Source: Verrucomicrobiaceae bacterium E54
Lineage (GTDB): Bacteria; Verrucomicrobiota; Verrucomicrobiia; Verrucomicrobiales; Akkermansiaceae
Direction: 5' to 3'
Assembly (NCBI GenBank): GCA_022548915.1
Contig: JAKZES010000001.1
Location: forward strand, 186,001 to 250,000
Length of the DNA: 64,000 nt
Part shown: in pieces, positions 50,411 through 59,178 of the stretch
How the letters are laid out: every line of letters starts with the position of its first letter
Numbering within the stretch: the stretch's first letter is position 1
The notes under the pieces: model-generated
Seen by the model: only the letters and a program-made list of their open reading frames with translations
Told to the model about the DNA's origin: nothing
Database searches by the model: none
Made by a program: the position numbers and the translations under genes

Positions 50411-51055
50411 TCAGTGGTGCGTGAGGATGAACTCGACGAGTTCGCTGTTGGCTTCTTCGATCTCGAGTTCGATCTCGTCGCTCCAGCGGTTGAAGACGCT
50501 CTGCGGGATGACGGCGAGCAGGGCGATGATCAGGCCGGCGGCGGTGGTGACCATCGCCTCGGAGATGCCGTTGGCGACTTCGCCGCCACCACCCGCCATG
50601 CTGCCCGCCTCGGCGAGCCCGGAGAACGAAGCGATCATGCCCGTCACGGTGCCGGTCATCCCCAGCAGCGGGGCGGCGGTGCCGATGGTGGTCAGGACGT
50701 CGAGCCGCTTGTTGACCACGCTCATCGCCTGCGCGCTGTAGTCGTCCATGACCTGTCCGACCACCAGCCGCATGGTCTCGGAAGACTCGTTCTTGCCCTT
50801 CAGCTGGTCGTAGGACCGGAGGCCGGCGAGAATGACGGAGGCGAGCGGTCCCCGGGCGGCCTTGCATTCCTCCATGGCGGCGGAGAGGTCGTTCTTGCGC
50901 AGGTGGGCCAGCACCTTCGACCGGAGCGAGCGGGTGTCGATCTTGCGGTTCGCGCGGAAGGCCAGCCAGCGGTCATAGACCACGGCAAGGCTGATCAGAC
51001 TGCAGATCATCAGGGGAACCATGATGATCTTTCCTTCAATGATGTGTTCTAGCAT
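50411..51055 (-). CDS. exbB: ExbB/TolQ/MotA-family proton channel protein
   Basis: 214 aa. Membrane helices: IIMVPLMICSLISLAVVYDRW near the N-terminus, and VLTTIGTAAPLLGMTGTVTGMIASF and ISEAMVTTAAGLIIALLAVIPQ in the C-terminal half, with the family motif GTAAPLLGMTGTVTGM. With the two ExbD proteins it would form an inner-membrane motor driving a periplasmic partner, here probably the TonB-like protein and the giant TPR proteins of the same operon. It overlaps the upstream small gene by 7 bp. Confidence 0.94.
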   Translation of the reverse strand: MLEHIIEGKIIMVPLMICSLISLAVVYDRWLAFRANRKIDTRSLRSKVLAHLRKNDLSAAMEECKAARGPLASVILAGLRSYDQLKGKNESSETMRLVVGQVMDDYSAQAMSVVNKRLDVLTTIGTAAPLLGMTGTVTGMIASFSGLAEAGSMAGGGGEVANGISEAMVTTAAGLIIALLAVIPQSVFNRWSDEIELEIEEANSELVEFILTHH

Positions 51056-51399
51056 CGCTGTTTGGTTTCGTGAGTTGAGTGGATGAAGTCGAGGGCTTTC
51101 AGGGCATCGGCGACCGGCATTTCGAGACAGGGGAAACGGAGTCCGTCCCCCGGAGCAATCACCAAACCACCGCGCGCGGCGTTGTAGTGGCTTTCCCGGC
51201 AGTCCTCGAGTGGCCGACGCTGGAGGTAGCGGCGGCGTCCGACGGACAGCAGGACGATCTCGTCATCCATGATGCAGAGCCACAGCGGGCTGCGCCGCGT
51301 CCAGCGCCCGGTGTCGACCCGGGTCCGCGTGCGCAGGATGAAGCGCGGCGACGAGTTGCCGACGGTGTCACGCAGGAGTTGTTGTTCGAGTCGGTTCAA
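51049..51399 (-). CDS. Small unknown protein between giant TPR gene and exbB
   Basis: 116 aa with a TTG start (MNRLEQQLLRDTVGNSS). There is no signal peptide or membrane helix. It is Arg-rich and strand-rich (RFILRTRTRVDTGRWTRRSPLWLCIMDDEIVLLSVGRRRYLQRRPLEDC), resembling a small PH-like or beta-barrel domain. Two cysteines close to the C-terminus (FPCLEM, KQRC). It overlaps exbB by 7 bp and begins 20 bp after the giant gene, so it is surely part of the operon. No family recognised. Confidence 0.7.
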   Translation of the reverse strand: MNRLEQQLLRDTVGNSSPRFILRTRTRVDTGRWTRRSPLWLCIMDDEIVLLSVGRRRYLQRRPLEDCRESHYNAARGGLVIAPGDGLRFPCLEMPVADALKALDFIHSTHETKQRC

Positions 51400-51419
51400 A
51401 ATGGTCGGCGGGGCCGGGA

Positions 51420-54400
51420 TCAGCGGCTCTCCTTGAGTTGTTCAATCATGCGTTCGCGGGCCTTGTTTTCCTCCTCGATGATCCGGGCGAAGACCGGGTC
51501 GGCGAGGCGGCCGCGGGCATACTTGGCCCACTTGCTGTCGGGGAAGTCGAAGGTGACGCGACGGTAGAGCTGGTAGGCCTCCCGGATGCCGTTGCCACGG
51601 GCCTTGTAGTTGTTTTCGGACATCAGTCCGACCCAGCGTTCGTGACTGATGCCGCTCCAGTAGATGGCCTGGGCGCGGATGTCGGGGCCATCGTATTGCT
51701 CGCTGTCGATGACCTGCTGGAACTGCACGAGGGCTTCCTCATACTGGTGGGCCCGCATGAAGTTCTGGGCCGCCCGCAGTCCGGCGAGTCCGGCGAGCGG
51801 ATCATCCGGGAAGCGTTCCTGAAGCTTGGAGAAGACCATCGCGGCATTGAGGAACTCCGGGTAGCTCAGGTCGTCGAGACGCAGCACCTCGGCTTTCGAC
51901 TCATCGTCCTCGTTCTCGCGGAGCAGGTCGGCCTGCTCCTTGAACTCCTGGCCCTTCTTCTGGAAGTAGCCACCGAGACGGGCCATCACCGTCGGGATAA
52001 GCTCGTCATTGGGATACTTGTAGGCGAGCTTCACGTACTCTTCGACCGAGTTCTCGATCTCGCCCATCTTCTCGTAAACCAGGGCGGTCTTGAACTGGGC
52101 CTTCGGGGCGAACTCGGTGTCCGGATAGTCGGTGGGGATCTTGGAGAAGCGGGCGAGCGCGTCCTGGTACATCGGCAGCTTGCTCTCGTCGTTCTTCGCG
52201 AGGTCGGCGAACTCCTGCGAAAGGTTGCCGAGCAGGTATTCGGCGTGCGCCTTGAGTTCGTCGTCGCGGTGGGTGGCGAGAGCTTCGGCCAGAAGCTTGC
52301 GGGCCTGGCCGATCTGCCGGCGGGCAAGGCTTTCCTCGTCCATTTCGCGGTGCTTCTTGGCGAGCTCGAAGTAGCACTCGGCGAGGGTGAAGCCCGTCCG
52401 CACCGCCATCTCGTCGCCGGTGAAGCGCTTGCTGAAGGGTTCGATGACGCCGTCGGCGCCCTTGTTGACGTTCACGGCGAAGCTCTGGTCCTCGTAGCTG
52501 ACGGTGATGTCGTCACCATAGCGGACCGGGAAGCCGTTGAGCGCCACGGGCGGAAGCTCGGCGGGAATCTGTTCGTCGGCGTAGGCAACGGTGAAGACAC
52601 CCTTGAAAACCCCCGAGTGACTTTCGGTCTCGCGCACTTCGTAGCGGGTGCTGGCACCGCTGGTGCCTTTCAGCGTGACGATGGCATTGTCGCGCTCCGG
52701 GCCGCGGTCGAGACCGGGAGCAAGCAGCCGGAGATAGATCTTTTCGCCGACGTAGGCACTGGTGAGCGCTTCGCGATAGCCGTTCTCCATGACGTCGAGG
52801 AAGGCATCGCTGCCGACTGTGAAGCGGGTGGTTTTCCAGTGCACCTTGCCGTCCTGGTCCTGCCACGGGAAGCCGACATGGACGATGTCGCCTGCCTTGA
52901 CGGCCAGGCCGTCGGGAATGGCCGAGGAGGGGAGTTCTTCGGCAGACTTGGTGGCGAAGCTGCGGGTCGGCGGGTCGCCGAGGATCAGGGGAATGCTGAA
53001 GGAGAACCGACCTTGTTCGAGCGGGGGTTCGTTGGTCGGTGGAGTGGGCGGCGTGGCGATGTGGTAGCCGCGGGGCACATCCAGTTCGCCGGAGCCGAGT
53101 CTGCCGGTGAGCTTGAGCGTTCCGGGAACCGTGACGTCGAATTCCTTGCCCGGGGCCTTGGCCGCTTTGCGGGCCTCGTCGGTTTGGACGTAGGCGCGGA
53201 TCTCGCTGCTGCCCGCCAGTGCGAGGTGAGGGGCGACCACATCGAAGCGGAGGTTGGCGCCGATGACCGCGGTGAGGGGCTTGTCGACCGTGTCGGCGGA
53301 GTCGACATGGTGGTAGGACAGCTCACTGCGGGGATGGAAGACCTCGGTGCCGCCGGGCCGGCGGGCCTTTTCATCGTCCTCGCTCGGGGTCGGGGTGTAG
53401 GGGAGAACCTCGCTGGAAAGGGCGTAGGCACTCAGCAGCGGCAATTCATATTGCGCGTGGGTGATCGTGACCTCGCGATCCGCGGGAATGCCGGGGTCGA
53501 GGTTCTCCACGTCGCGGTAAACGGCCGTCAGGACTCCGCCGGGAGTCAATTGAATCTCGGAGTCGCGGGAAGGCTCGCCTTCCACCGGAAAGACCCGGCC
53601 CATGAACACGCCGCTGTGTTTCTCGGTCTCGACGGCTTTCAGCGTGACCGAAGCTCCACTGCTGGAATTCACCACGAACTCGATGGTGTCGCGCTCGGGA
53701 CTGCCATCGAGGTCGGCATCTTCGATCACGATCGCGACGGCATCGTCCATGCGGAAGCGGCGGATCGGTTCGAGGACCAGTTCCCGTTCGCCTTCCTTGT
53801 TGGTTTCGTAGTTCAGGAAGGACGCGGTGATGGTGCCGGTGTTGTAGGCGACGCCGAGGCTGCGCTGATGGCGGTCGCGGTTCGGCGTGGCGGTCACCGG
53901 GTCTTCGTAGCGGGCCACGATCTGGTCACCGGGGAGAACCTCGAGCTGCATGTTCTCGCGCAGCGCCTTGTAGTCCTGCGCCACCGGCAGGAGTTGGTTG
54001 TCGTCGCGGTCGGTCAGGGTGACCTTGGTGATTGCCGGAGTCACGCCCTCGAAGCCCTCGATGACGAGGCGAACCATGCGGGCCTGGGTCTTGTCGCCGA
54101 AATCGATGGTGAAGCCCTCGTCGCCGGAGGTGATGGTTGCGGGCTGTGTGATGGCCGCCCGCACGCCTTCGGGGAAGGTCGCGGGGTCGAACATGGAGGG
54201 CGGGCAGGGCACCAGTTCCGCCTTGCCGGGCTCATCACAGAGCAAGGCCGGCTTGCGCTTGAGAAACTTGTCCCGGCCGTCGTGGCACCAGAATTCGATC
54301 TCGTGCAGCCCGGGAGCGAGCTCACGTTCGATGAGCAGCGGATCCTCCGATTCCTCGTCGGCGGGTTCCCCGTTGAGCAGGAAGATCGTGCGGATCACTC

Positions 54401-57400
54401 CCTTGTCATCGGTGCGCGGCAGGCCCGTGAGCTGGAACCTGCGGATGGCCGCCGCCGGTTGGTAGAAGAGGGCGCGGTAGCGGATCAGGCCCGAGTAGCC
54501 GGGGTGACCGGTATTCACGACCGGGAGTTCACCGTCGGCGGCGAGGTCCGGGACATAGGCGGCAAGGTAGTTGCAGTTCGGCCGGACGGAACCGAGTTCC
54601 ATCTTCTCGAGCCAATCCTCAGGCAAGTCACTGCCTTCGGGTTCGGATACCGGGATGCCCTCGCGGAAGGTCGGGAAGGAGGTCATCTGTGGTTTTCCGT
54701 TCCAGGGCGCCTCGTCGTCGGGGAAGCGGGCGCGGGTCGTCCACTGGTCGCCGTTCATCGAAGTCTGGAAGACGAAGTGGGTGGGCTGCTGACCGGTGCC
54801 GCCGGAGGCGACGGTCATCCTTGCCACGCCGACGTTGTCGTTGAGGTCGACACCGAAGATGCGGGTGGCCTCGCGGTCGCCGACCTGACCCTGCCAGCCC
54901 GGGTAGTCGAGGGCGCTGATGGCCATGTTCGGATCGCGGCCGGGGGCGCTCTCCGAAGCGAATGCCAACGCCTGGGCACCCGTCGTCGGCACGATGGCCT
55001 GGAACTCGCCGCTGAAGGGCGCGGTCTCCTTCAGCACGAGCTGGCGGATCTCGTCGCCGCTGGATGCCTGCATGGAAACGGTGATCTCATCGATCCCGGG
55101 CGAGGCGCTGCGGTCGGGGTCGGTGACCCGGAGATAGACCGGGTTGCCGGGGCGCACCGCCCGGGTGCCGAGGGCGGCCTGGGCGGTGGAAAGGCCGAGT
55201 TCCTCGATGTCGAGGCGGCGCTCGCCCTGGCGCGGCGGGAAGGCGCCCGCGCTGAAGTCGACCATGGCGTCCGACGCGACCGTGATGACGAGGTCAGGAT
55301 CGTCCGGCAGGTCGTCCATCTTCTTCCGGAAGCGCTCCGAGTATCCGAAGCGGATCTCGTCGACGCCGAGCACCTGCAGCACCTTGTCATTCGGATTCGG
55401 CGCGCCGAGTTCGGTGGGCACCTCGGCGCGGAACTTGTCCTTGCTGTCACCGAGTTGATAAAGAAGCACCCGTACCTTGTCGCCGGACTTTGCCCAGATC
55501 TCGACCTCGATGTCGGCGCCGACGCCGGAGACCCGCAGGGTGGGGTCGCGCAGGTTGATCTTCACCGCCTCACCCGGGACGATGACGGTGTCGTCCTGGG
55601 AGGGGCCGAGTTCGATCTCGCTGGCTTCGACCAGCTTGCGCATCTGGTAGTGGATCTGGCCACGCAGGATCAGCGCGTCGGGGTGCTTTGGATCGACCCG
55701 CAGCACCGCCTCGAGTTCATCGAGTGCCTCGGCGAAGTTTTCCTGGTCCATGAGGACCTCGGCACGGGCGTAACGGACCCGCTTTCGGAATTCCGGATTC
55801 GGGAGGCGCATCAGGTTGTCGAGTTCGGTCAGGGCGGCTCCGAAATTGCGGGAAACCCGGTCGACTTTCACCGATCCCAGGGCGGCTTCCAGATGCATCG
55901 AGGTGCCCTCGTATTCCGCGGCGTCGGCGACCTTGCGGAACCACGCGCGGGCGGTCGGAAGGGCGCCCTTGCGGAAAGCGAGTTCGGCATAGGCGATCTT
56001 GAGCGCGGCGTCCTGTTCGGGGCTGAAGGTGCCGGCGGCCTGCCGCGACCAGATGGTGAGTTCCTTCACCAGTTCCTCGGCACGTTCTTCGTGTTCTTCC
56101 TCGATGTTCCGCTCGAGGAGCCAAAGTCCGTAGCCCACCGAGAGCGAGCGCAGCACTTCCTTGAGTTGATCGGCGTGGGCATCGTACAGGACCCACGCCG
56201 TGTCACGGTTGTCCTGCACGAACTCGGCGTTCGATTTGTAGATGGGGTAGCTCGGGTCGTTCTCGGCGACCGGGATTTCCACCGCGCCGACTTCCATGGC
56301 GGCCTTGCCGGCCACCTGACGCAGGAGTCCGGCGATTTCGGACGGGCGTCCGTCGCCGGCATTGGCGAGCGCCCGGCCGGCTACACTTCGGCGACCACTG
56401 CGGGCGACGGTCATGGCGACCGAGGGCGAACCGGCTTGATTGGCAGCCTCGGCGAGGCGCGCGAGCGCGTCGGCACCGCGGTAGTGCCGGCCATCATCCG
56501 TCGCGGCGGCGGCATGCCAGAGTCCGGCGGCGTAGGGTTCGAGCGGGCTCCATCCGGAGGACTCCCGCGCCTCGTCGGCGATGCGCTGGACGAGCGGCTC
56601 GTAGCCCTGCCTCGAGGGAGGGGGGGCGACCGGGGAGTTCACGGAGAACAGGGAGAGGACCAGTGAACGGGTTTCGGGGGACCACTCCGGAAGCTTGGCG
56701 ACGGGTTCGAGGCCGATGACGGTGACCGTGTCGGGTGCGTTCGCCGCACCCTCGACCGCCGACTTCAGTGCCGACTCGACCTGGGCCGGTGTGGCGTCTT
56801 GCGGCAGCGCGAGGAGGTCGCGGGAAACGAAGCGCGGATCGGCGCTCCCGCACTGCGTGGTCAGGAAGCCCGGCCCGAAGATCTGCTCGCGGGCCGCGAG
56901 GGAGTGATAGGCGGGGTCGACCGCGGCGTAGGCCGATGATTCGAACAGGGCCTTCATCGCTTCCCGGGACTCGGGCTTCTCGGGGTCCACGCTGTGGAGC
57001 CAGAGGCCGAGGATTCGCTCGGACAGCTTTCCGGCCTGAGCCTGGCGGGTGAGGATCTGCTGGAGATGTTTTGCAAACTCCGGCAGGGCTTCCCGCGCCT
57101 GTTTCTTGCCCCACCGGTCCCAGCTTTCATCGAACCCGGGACCGAACCGCAGCCTCGCGTAGGTGCTTCCGCCAAAACTCGACTGTTCGATGGCCCGCCG
57201 GAACAGGCTGGAGCGGGTGTCGTCCTCGTCGGCGACCAACCGGATCAACATCACTTCCCGGTCGGCATCCGGTGCCTGGGCGAACAAGGCATCCCACAGC
57301 GGGAGGGCCCCCGGCGTGGAGGGGTTGGCGGAAAGAAGGTCGGCTTGCAGGGTCTTGAAGGCGGCGAGGCGCTCGTTGTTCTTGGCCTCCTTCGAGACCT

Positions 57401-58784
57401 GCTGCTTGAGCTTCTGGTAGCGGCTGTCGAGGTTGTTGTATTTGACGTTCGGCGCGTTGTGATCCTCGCCTTCACGCTCGAACATACCGCTGTGCCACAG
57501 TCCGTGGGTGAGGGTCTTGATATCGTCGAAGCGCCACATCTCCGACTTCATCATCTGGTCGGCGGCGGCGCTGTAGCGTCGTTCCGGGCGGGCCCATGCG
57601 CGCACCATGGCCGCCTGGGCGTGAGGATTGCGGGCGAGATGGGGGGCGATTTCCTTCGCGACTTCGGGCGTGAGCGTGGCATCGAAGAGGGGGACGTCGG
57701 GAGCGGCAAGCGAGTTGAAGACCTGCGGCAGATCCTTCACGAGGGCCCGGAGTTCATCCTTGGAGAACATGTAGTCGGCAACCTTCCGGCCCCTGGCCTG
57801 GTCGACGGTCATTTGGAGCAAGGCCTGTGCCTGCTGTGGTGGAAGTTGCCGGAGTGTCTTGAGGATTGGCGCGGCCTTGGCTTCGCGGCCCGGGGTGACG
57901 AACGAGTTGAAGACCCCGGAGTCCCCGGCGTTGAAATTCATCCAGCCGATCATCGCGGCCCGGGATCCCTCGAAGGGAGCCGCCGCAATCATGGCTTCGG
58001 CGACCGGCAGCGCGGAGTTGAAATGGTCTTCAGGGATCGGCTTCTTGGCCCCGGCGAGTTCGGCGGCGGGCTTGCACAGTGGAATGATGGTCTTTGCCCA
58101 TGCGATCCGCTCCTTGATCCCGGCCGGTGTCCTCCGGGCGGAGGCGAGGGCATCGAGCTCCTCGTAAAGGCGCTCGCTCTCGTGACTGAAGGTCTCGAAC
58201 TCGCTCATGAGGAACTCGAGACTGTCCTCGAAGCGATCGAGCGGATCGTTGCTGTTCAGGATCGCGGCATGCCAGCGGGCGAGGGCGACGAGATCCTTGC
58301 GTTCGCGGGCCCTGTCGAGGAACCAGCGGTCAAACTGACGGGCGCGTCCGAAGGTCCGCAACCGGGCCCCGTCCTCGCGCATGAAAAGATAGGCCGCTTC
58401 GGGATCACCGAGGTGGTTGATGAGCAGGCGGTAGGTCGCCGGCACGGCTTCGCCGGCGATGCGGCCGTCCACCTTGGGATCCGTGAGCAGCTTGCGGTAG
58501 AAGCTCGCGGCCGATGACCATTCACCGGCCCGTTCCGCCGAGCGTGCGGCCTGGAAAAGGGTGTCATTGGAGAGCCCCGGATTGGCCGCGAGCCACGGCT
58601 TCACTGCGGCGAAGGCGAGGGCGCTGCGGTTCTCGGCAAGTCCGGACTTGAGGATCTCCGCGACCGATCCTTCGGTCTGGGTTGCCGCGTCCTCGAAAGC
58701 CGCGATGCGGTCGTCCAGCGGTGCTGAGATGAGCGCGGCAGACAGGAACCACGAATGGACACCAATGAACACGAATGTTTTCAT
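51420..58784 (-). CDS. Giant exported TPR/beta-repeat protein (paralogue 2)
   Basis: 2,454 aa from the ATG at 58784; an in-frame ATG six codons earlier is possible. The signal peptide MKTFVFIGVHSWFLSAALIS is partly encoded by a repeat arm (58744-58776). Residues ~20-1100 are helical, TPR-like (RARAEVLMDQENFAEALDEL, LRVDPKHPDALILRGQIHYQ). Residues ~1100-2090 are beta domains bearing a recurring E-T-x-x-x-(S/T)-G-x-F-x-G motif (KETAPFSGEFQ, VETEKHSGVFMG, RETESHSGVFKG). The C-terminal ~360 residues are YbgF/BamD-like TPRs (YPDTEFAPKAQFKTALVYEKMGE). It is homologous to the upstream giant. It probably resides in the periplasm or on the outer membrane, energised by the downstream ExbBD. Function unknown. 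Confidence 0.88.
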   Translation of the reverse strand: MKTFVFIGVHSWFLSAALISAPLDDRIAAFEDAATQTEGSVAEILKSGLAENRSALAFAAVKPWLAANPGLSNDTLFQAARSAERAGEWSSAASFYRKLLTDPKVDGRIAGEAVPATYRLLINHLGDPEAAYLFMREDGARLRTFGRARQFDRWFLDRARERKDLVALARWHAAILNSNDPLDRFEDSLEFLMSEFETFSHESERLYEELDALASARRTPAGIKERIAWAKTIIPLCKPAAELAGAKKPIPEDHFNSALPVAEAMIAAAPFEGSRAAMIGWMNFNAGDSGVFNSFVTPGREAKAAPILKTLRQLPPQQAQALLQMTVDQARGRKVADYMFSKDELRALVKDLPQVFNSLAAPDVPLFDATLTPEVAKEIAPHLARNPHAQAAMVRAWARPERRYSAAADQMMKSEMWRFDDIKTLTHGLWHSGMFEREGEDHNAPNVKYNNLDSRYQKLKQQVSKEAKNNERLAAFKTLQADLLSANPSTPGALPLWDALFAQAPDADREVMLIRLVADEDDTRSSLFRRAIEQSSFGGSTYARLRFGPGFDESWDRWGKKQAREALPEFAKHLQQILTRQAQAGKLSERILGLWLHSVDPEKPESREAMKALFESSAYAAVDPAYHSLAAREQIFGPGFLTTQCGSADPRFVSRDLLALPQDATPAQVESALKSAVEGAANAPDTVTVIGLEPVAKLPEWSPETRSLVLSLFSVNSPVAPPPSRQGYEPLVQRIADEARESSGWSPLEPYAAGLWHAAAATDDGRHYRGADALARLAEAANQAGSPSVAMTVARSGRRSVAGRALANAGDGRPSEIAGLLRQVAGKAAMEVGAVEIPVAENDPSYPIYKSNAEFVQDNRDTAWVLYDAHADQLKEVLRSLSVGYGLWLLERNIEEEHEERAEELVKELTIWSRQAAGTFSPEQDAALKIAYAELAFRKGALPTARAWFRKVADAAEYEGTSMHLEAALGSVKVDRVSRNFGAALTELDNLMRLPNPEFRKRVRYARAEVLMDQENFAEALDELEAVLRVDPKHPDALILRGQIHYQMRKLVEASEIELGPSQDDTVIVPGEAVKINLRDPTLRVSGVGADIEVEIWAKSGDKVRVLLYQLGDSKDKFRAEVPTELGAPNPNDKVLQVLGVDEIRFGYSERFRKKMDDLPDDPDLVITVASDAMVDFSAGAFPPRQGERRLDIEELGLSTAQAALGTRAVRPGNPVYLRVTDPDRSASPGIDEITVSMQASSGDEIRQLVLKETAPFSGEFQAIVPTTGAQALAFASESAPGRDPNMAISALDYPGWQGQVGDREATRIFGVDLNDNVGVARMTVASGGTGQQPTHFVFQTSMNGDQWTTRARFPDDEAPWNGKPQMTSFPTFREGIPVSEPEGSDLPEDWLEKMELGSVRPNCNYLAAYVPDLAADGELPVVNTGHPGYSGLIRYRALFYQPAAAIRRFQLTGLPRTDDKGVIRTIFLLNGEPADEESEDPLLIERELAPGLHEIEFWCHDGRDKFLKRKPALLCDEPGKAELVPCPPSMFDPATFPEGVRAAITQPATITSGDEGFTIDFGDKTQARMVRLVIEGFEGVTPAITKVTLTDRDDNQLLPVAQDYKALRENMQLEVLPGDQIVARYEDPVTATPNRDRHQRSLGVAYNTGTITASFLNYETNKEGERELVLEPIRRFRMDDAVAIVIEDADLDGSPERDTIEFVVNSSSGASVTLKAVETEKHSGVFMGRVFPVEGEPSRDSEIQLTPGGVLTAVYRDVENLDPGIPADREVTITHAQYELPLLSAYALSSEVLPYTPTPSEDDEKARRPGGTEVFHPRSELSYHHVDSADTVDKPLTAVIGANLRFDVVAPHLALAGSSEIRAYVQTDEARKAAKAPGKEFDVTVPGTLKLTGRLGSGELDVPRGYHIATPPTPPTNEPPLEQGRFSFSIPLILGDPPTRSFATKSAEELPSSAIPDGLAVKAGDIVHVGFPWQDQDGKVHWKTTRFTVGSDAFLDVMENGYREALTSAYVGEKIYLRLLAPGLDRGPERDNAIVTLKGTSGASTRYEVRETESHSGVFKGVFTVAYADEQIPAELPPVALNGFPVRYGDDITVSYEDQSFAVNVNKGADGVIEPFSKRFTGDEMAVRTGFTLAECYFELAKKHREMDEESLARRQIGQARKLLAEALATHRDDELKAHAEYLLGNLSQEFADLAKNDESKLPMYQDALARFSKIPTDYPDTEFAPKAQFKTALVYEKMGEIENSVEEYVKLAYKYPNDELIPTVMARLGGYFQKKGQEFKEQADLLRENEDDESKAEVLRLDDLSYPEFLNAAMVFSKLQERFPDDPLAGLAGLRAAQNFMRAHQYEEALVQFQQVIDSEQYDGPDIRAQAIYWSGISHERWVGLMSENNYKARGNGIREAYQLYRRVTFDFPDSKWAKYARGRLADPVFARIIEEENKARERMIEQLKESR

Positions 58785-59174
58785 AGTACGACTCGTTTCC
58801 ATTCCAGTTTGGCTCGTTTGAAATTGAGAATGAGGCCTACCTTTAGACCGGTGATTTTCAGATAGTTCATCATCTGGCCCAATTCATGATTTGTGATGCG
58901 ATCGATGACTTTCGTGTCCACGACGACTTGATCATGGGTGATCAGATCAGGAATGTATTCGCCCACCTGCACCTCTTTGTAGGTCACGGCGAACCGGGGC
59001 TGTTGCTTGAATGGGATGCTTTGCAGGCCGAGTTCGACTGCCAGTGCGTTTTCATAGGGTTTTTCCATCAACCCATGCCCAAGTCCCTTGAGGACTTCTA
59101 ATGCACAACCGACCACGCCGTATACTTCCTCCTTGAGGAACAATTCGTGTCCATTCGTGTCCATTCGTGGTTCC
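58744..59174 (-). mobile_element. GxxExxY cassette with 33-bp inverted repeats
   Basis: The ends are inverted repeats: 58744-58776 (ggaaccacgaatggacacca...) and the complement of 59142-59174 (ggaaccacgaatggacacga...), 30 of 33 positions identical. The right arm itself is made of 10-bp units (attcgtgtcc twice, then attcgtgg). Between them lies only the GxxExxY gene. It has no transposase, so it would be a non-autonomous, MITE-like cassette. It sits exactly between two paralogous giant genes of one operon. Confidence 0.65.
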
Positions 59175-59176
59175 AT
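58781..59176 (-). CDS. GxxExxY protein (PD-(D/E)XK-like)
   Basis: 131 aa from the ATG at 59176 (MEPRMDTNGHELF...); an ATG at 59164 is an alternative. The family motif is GHGLMEKPYENALAVEL (GxxExxY). EVQVGEYIPDLITHDQVVVDTKVID carries a PD...DxK arrangement like PD-(D/E)XK nucleases. Function of the family is unknown. The first codons are encoded by the right inverted repeat. The start is 2 bp after the stop of the upstream giant, and the stop overlaps the ATG of the downstream giant (ATGA), so the gene is fully integrated into the operon's translation. Confidence 0.93.
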   Translation of the reverse strand: MEPRMDTNGHELFLKEEVYGVVGCALEVLKGLGHGLMEKPYENALAVELGLQSIPFKQQPRFAVTYKEVQVGEYIPDLITHDQVVVDTKVIDRITNHELGQMMNYLKITGLKVGLILNFKRAKLEWKRVVL

Positions 59177-59178
59177 AT

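Noticed and set aside
51438-56666. 1,742-codon open frame on the plus strand
   Set aside because: Antisense shadow of the giant TPR gene: high-GC third-position bias opens the opposite frame. No signal, domain or start context.
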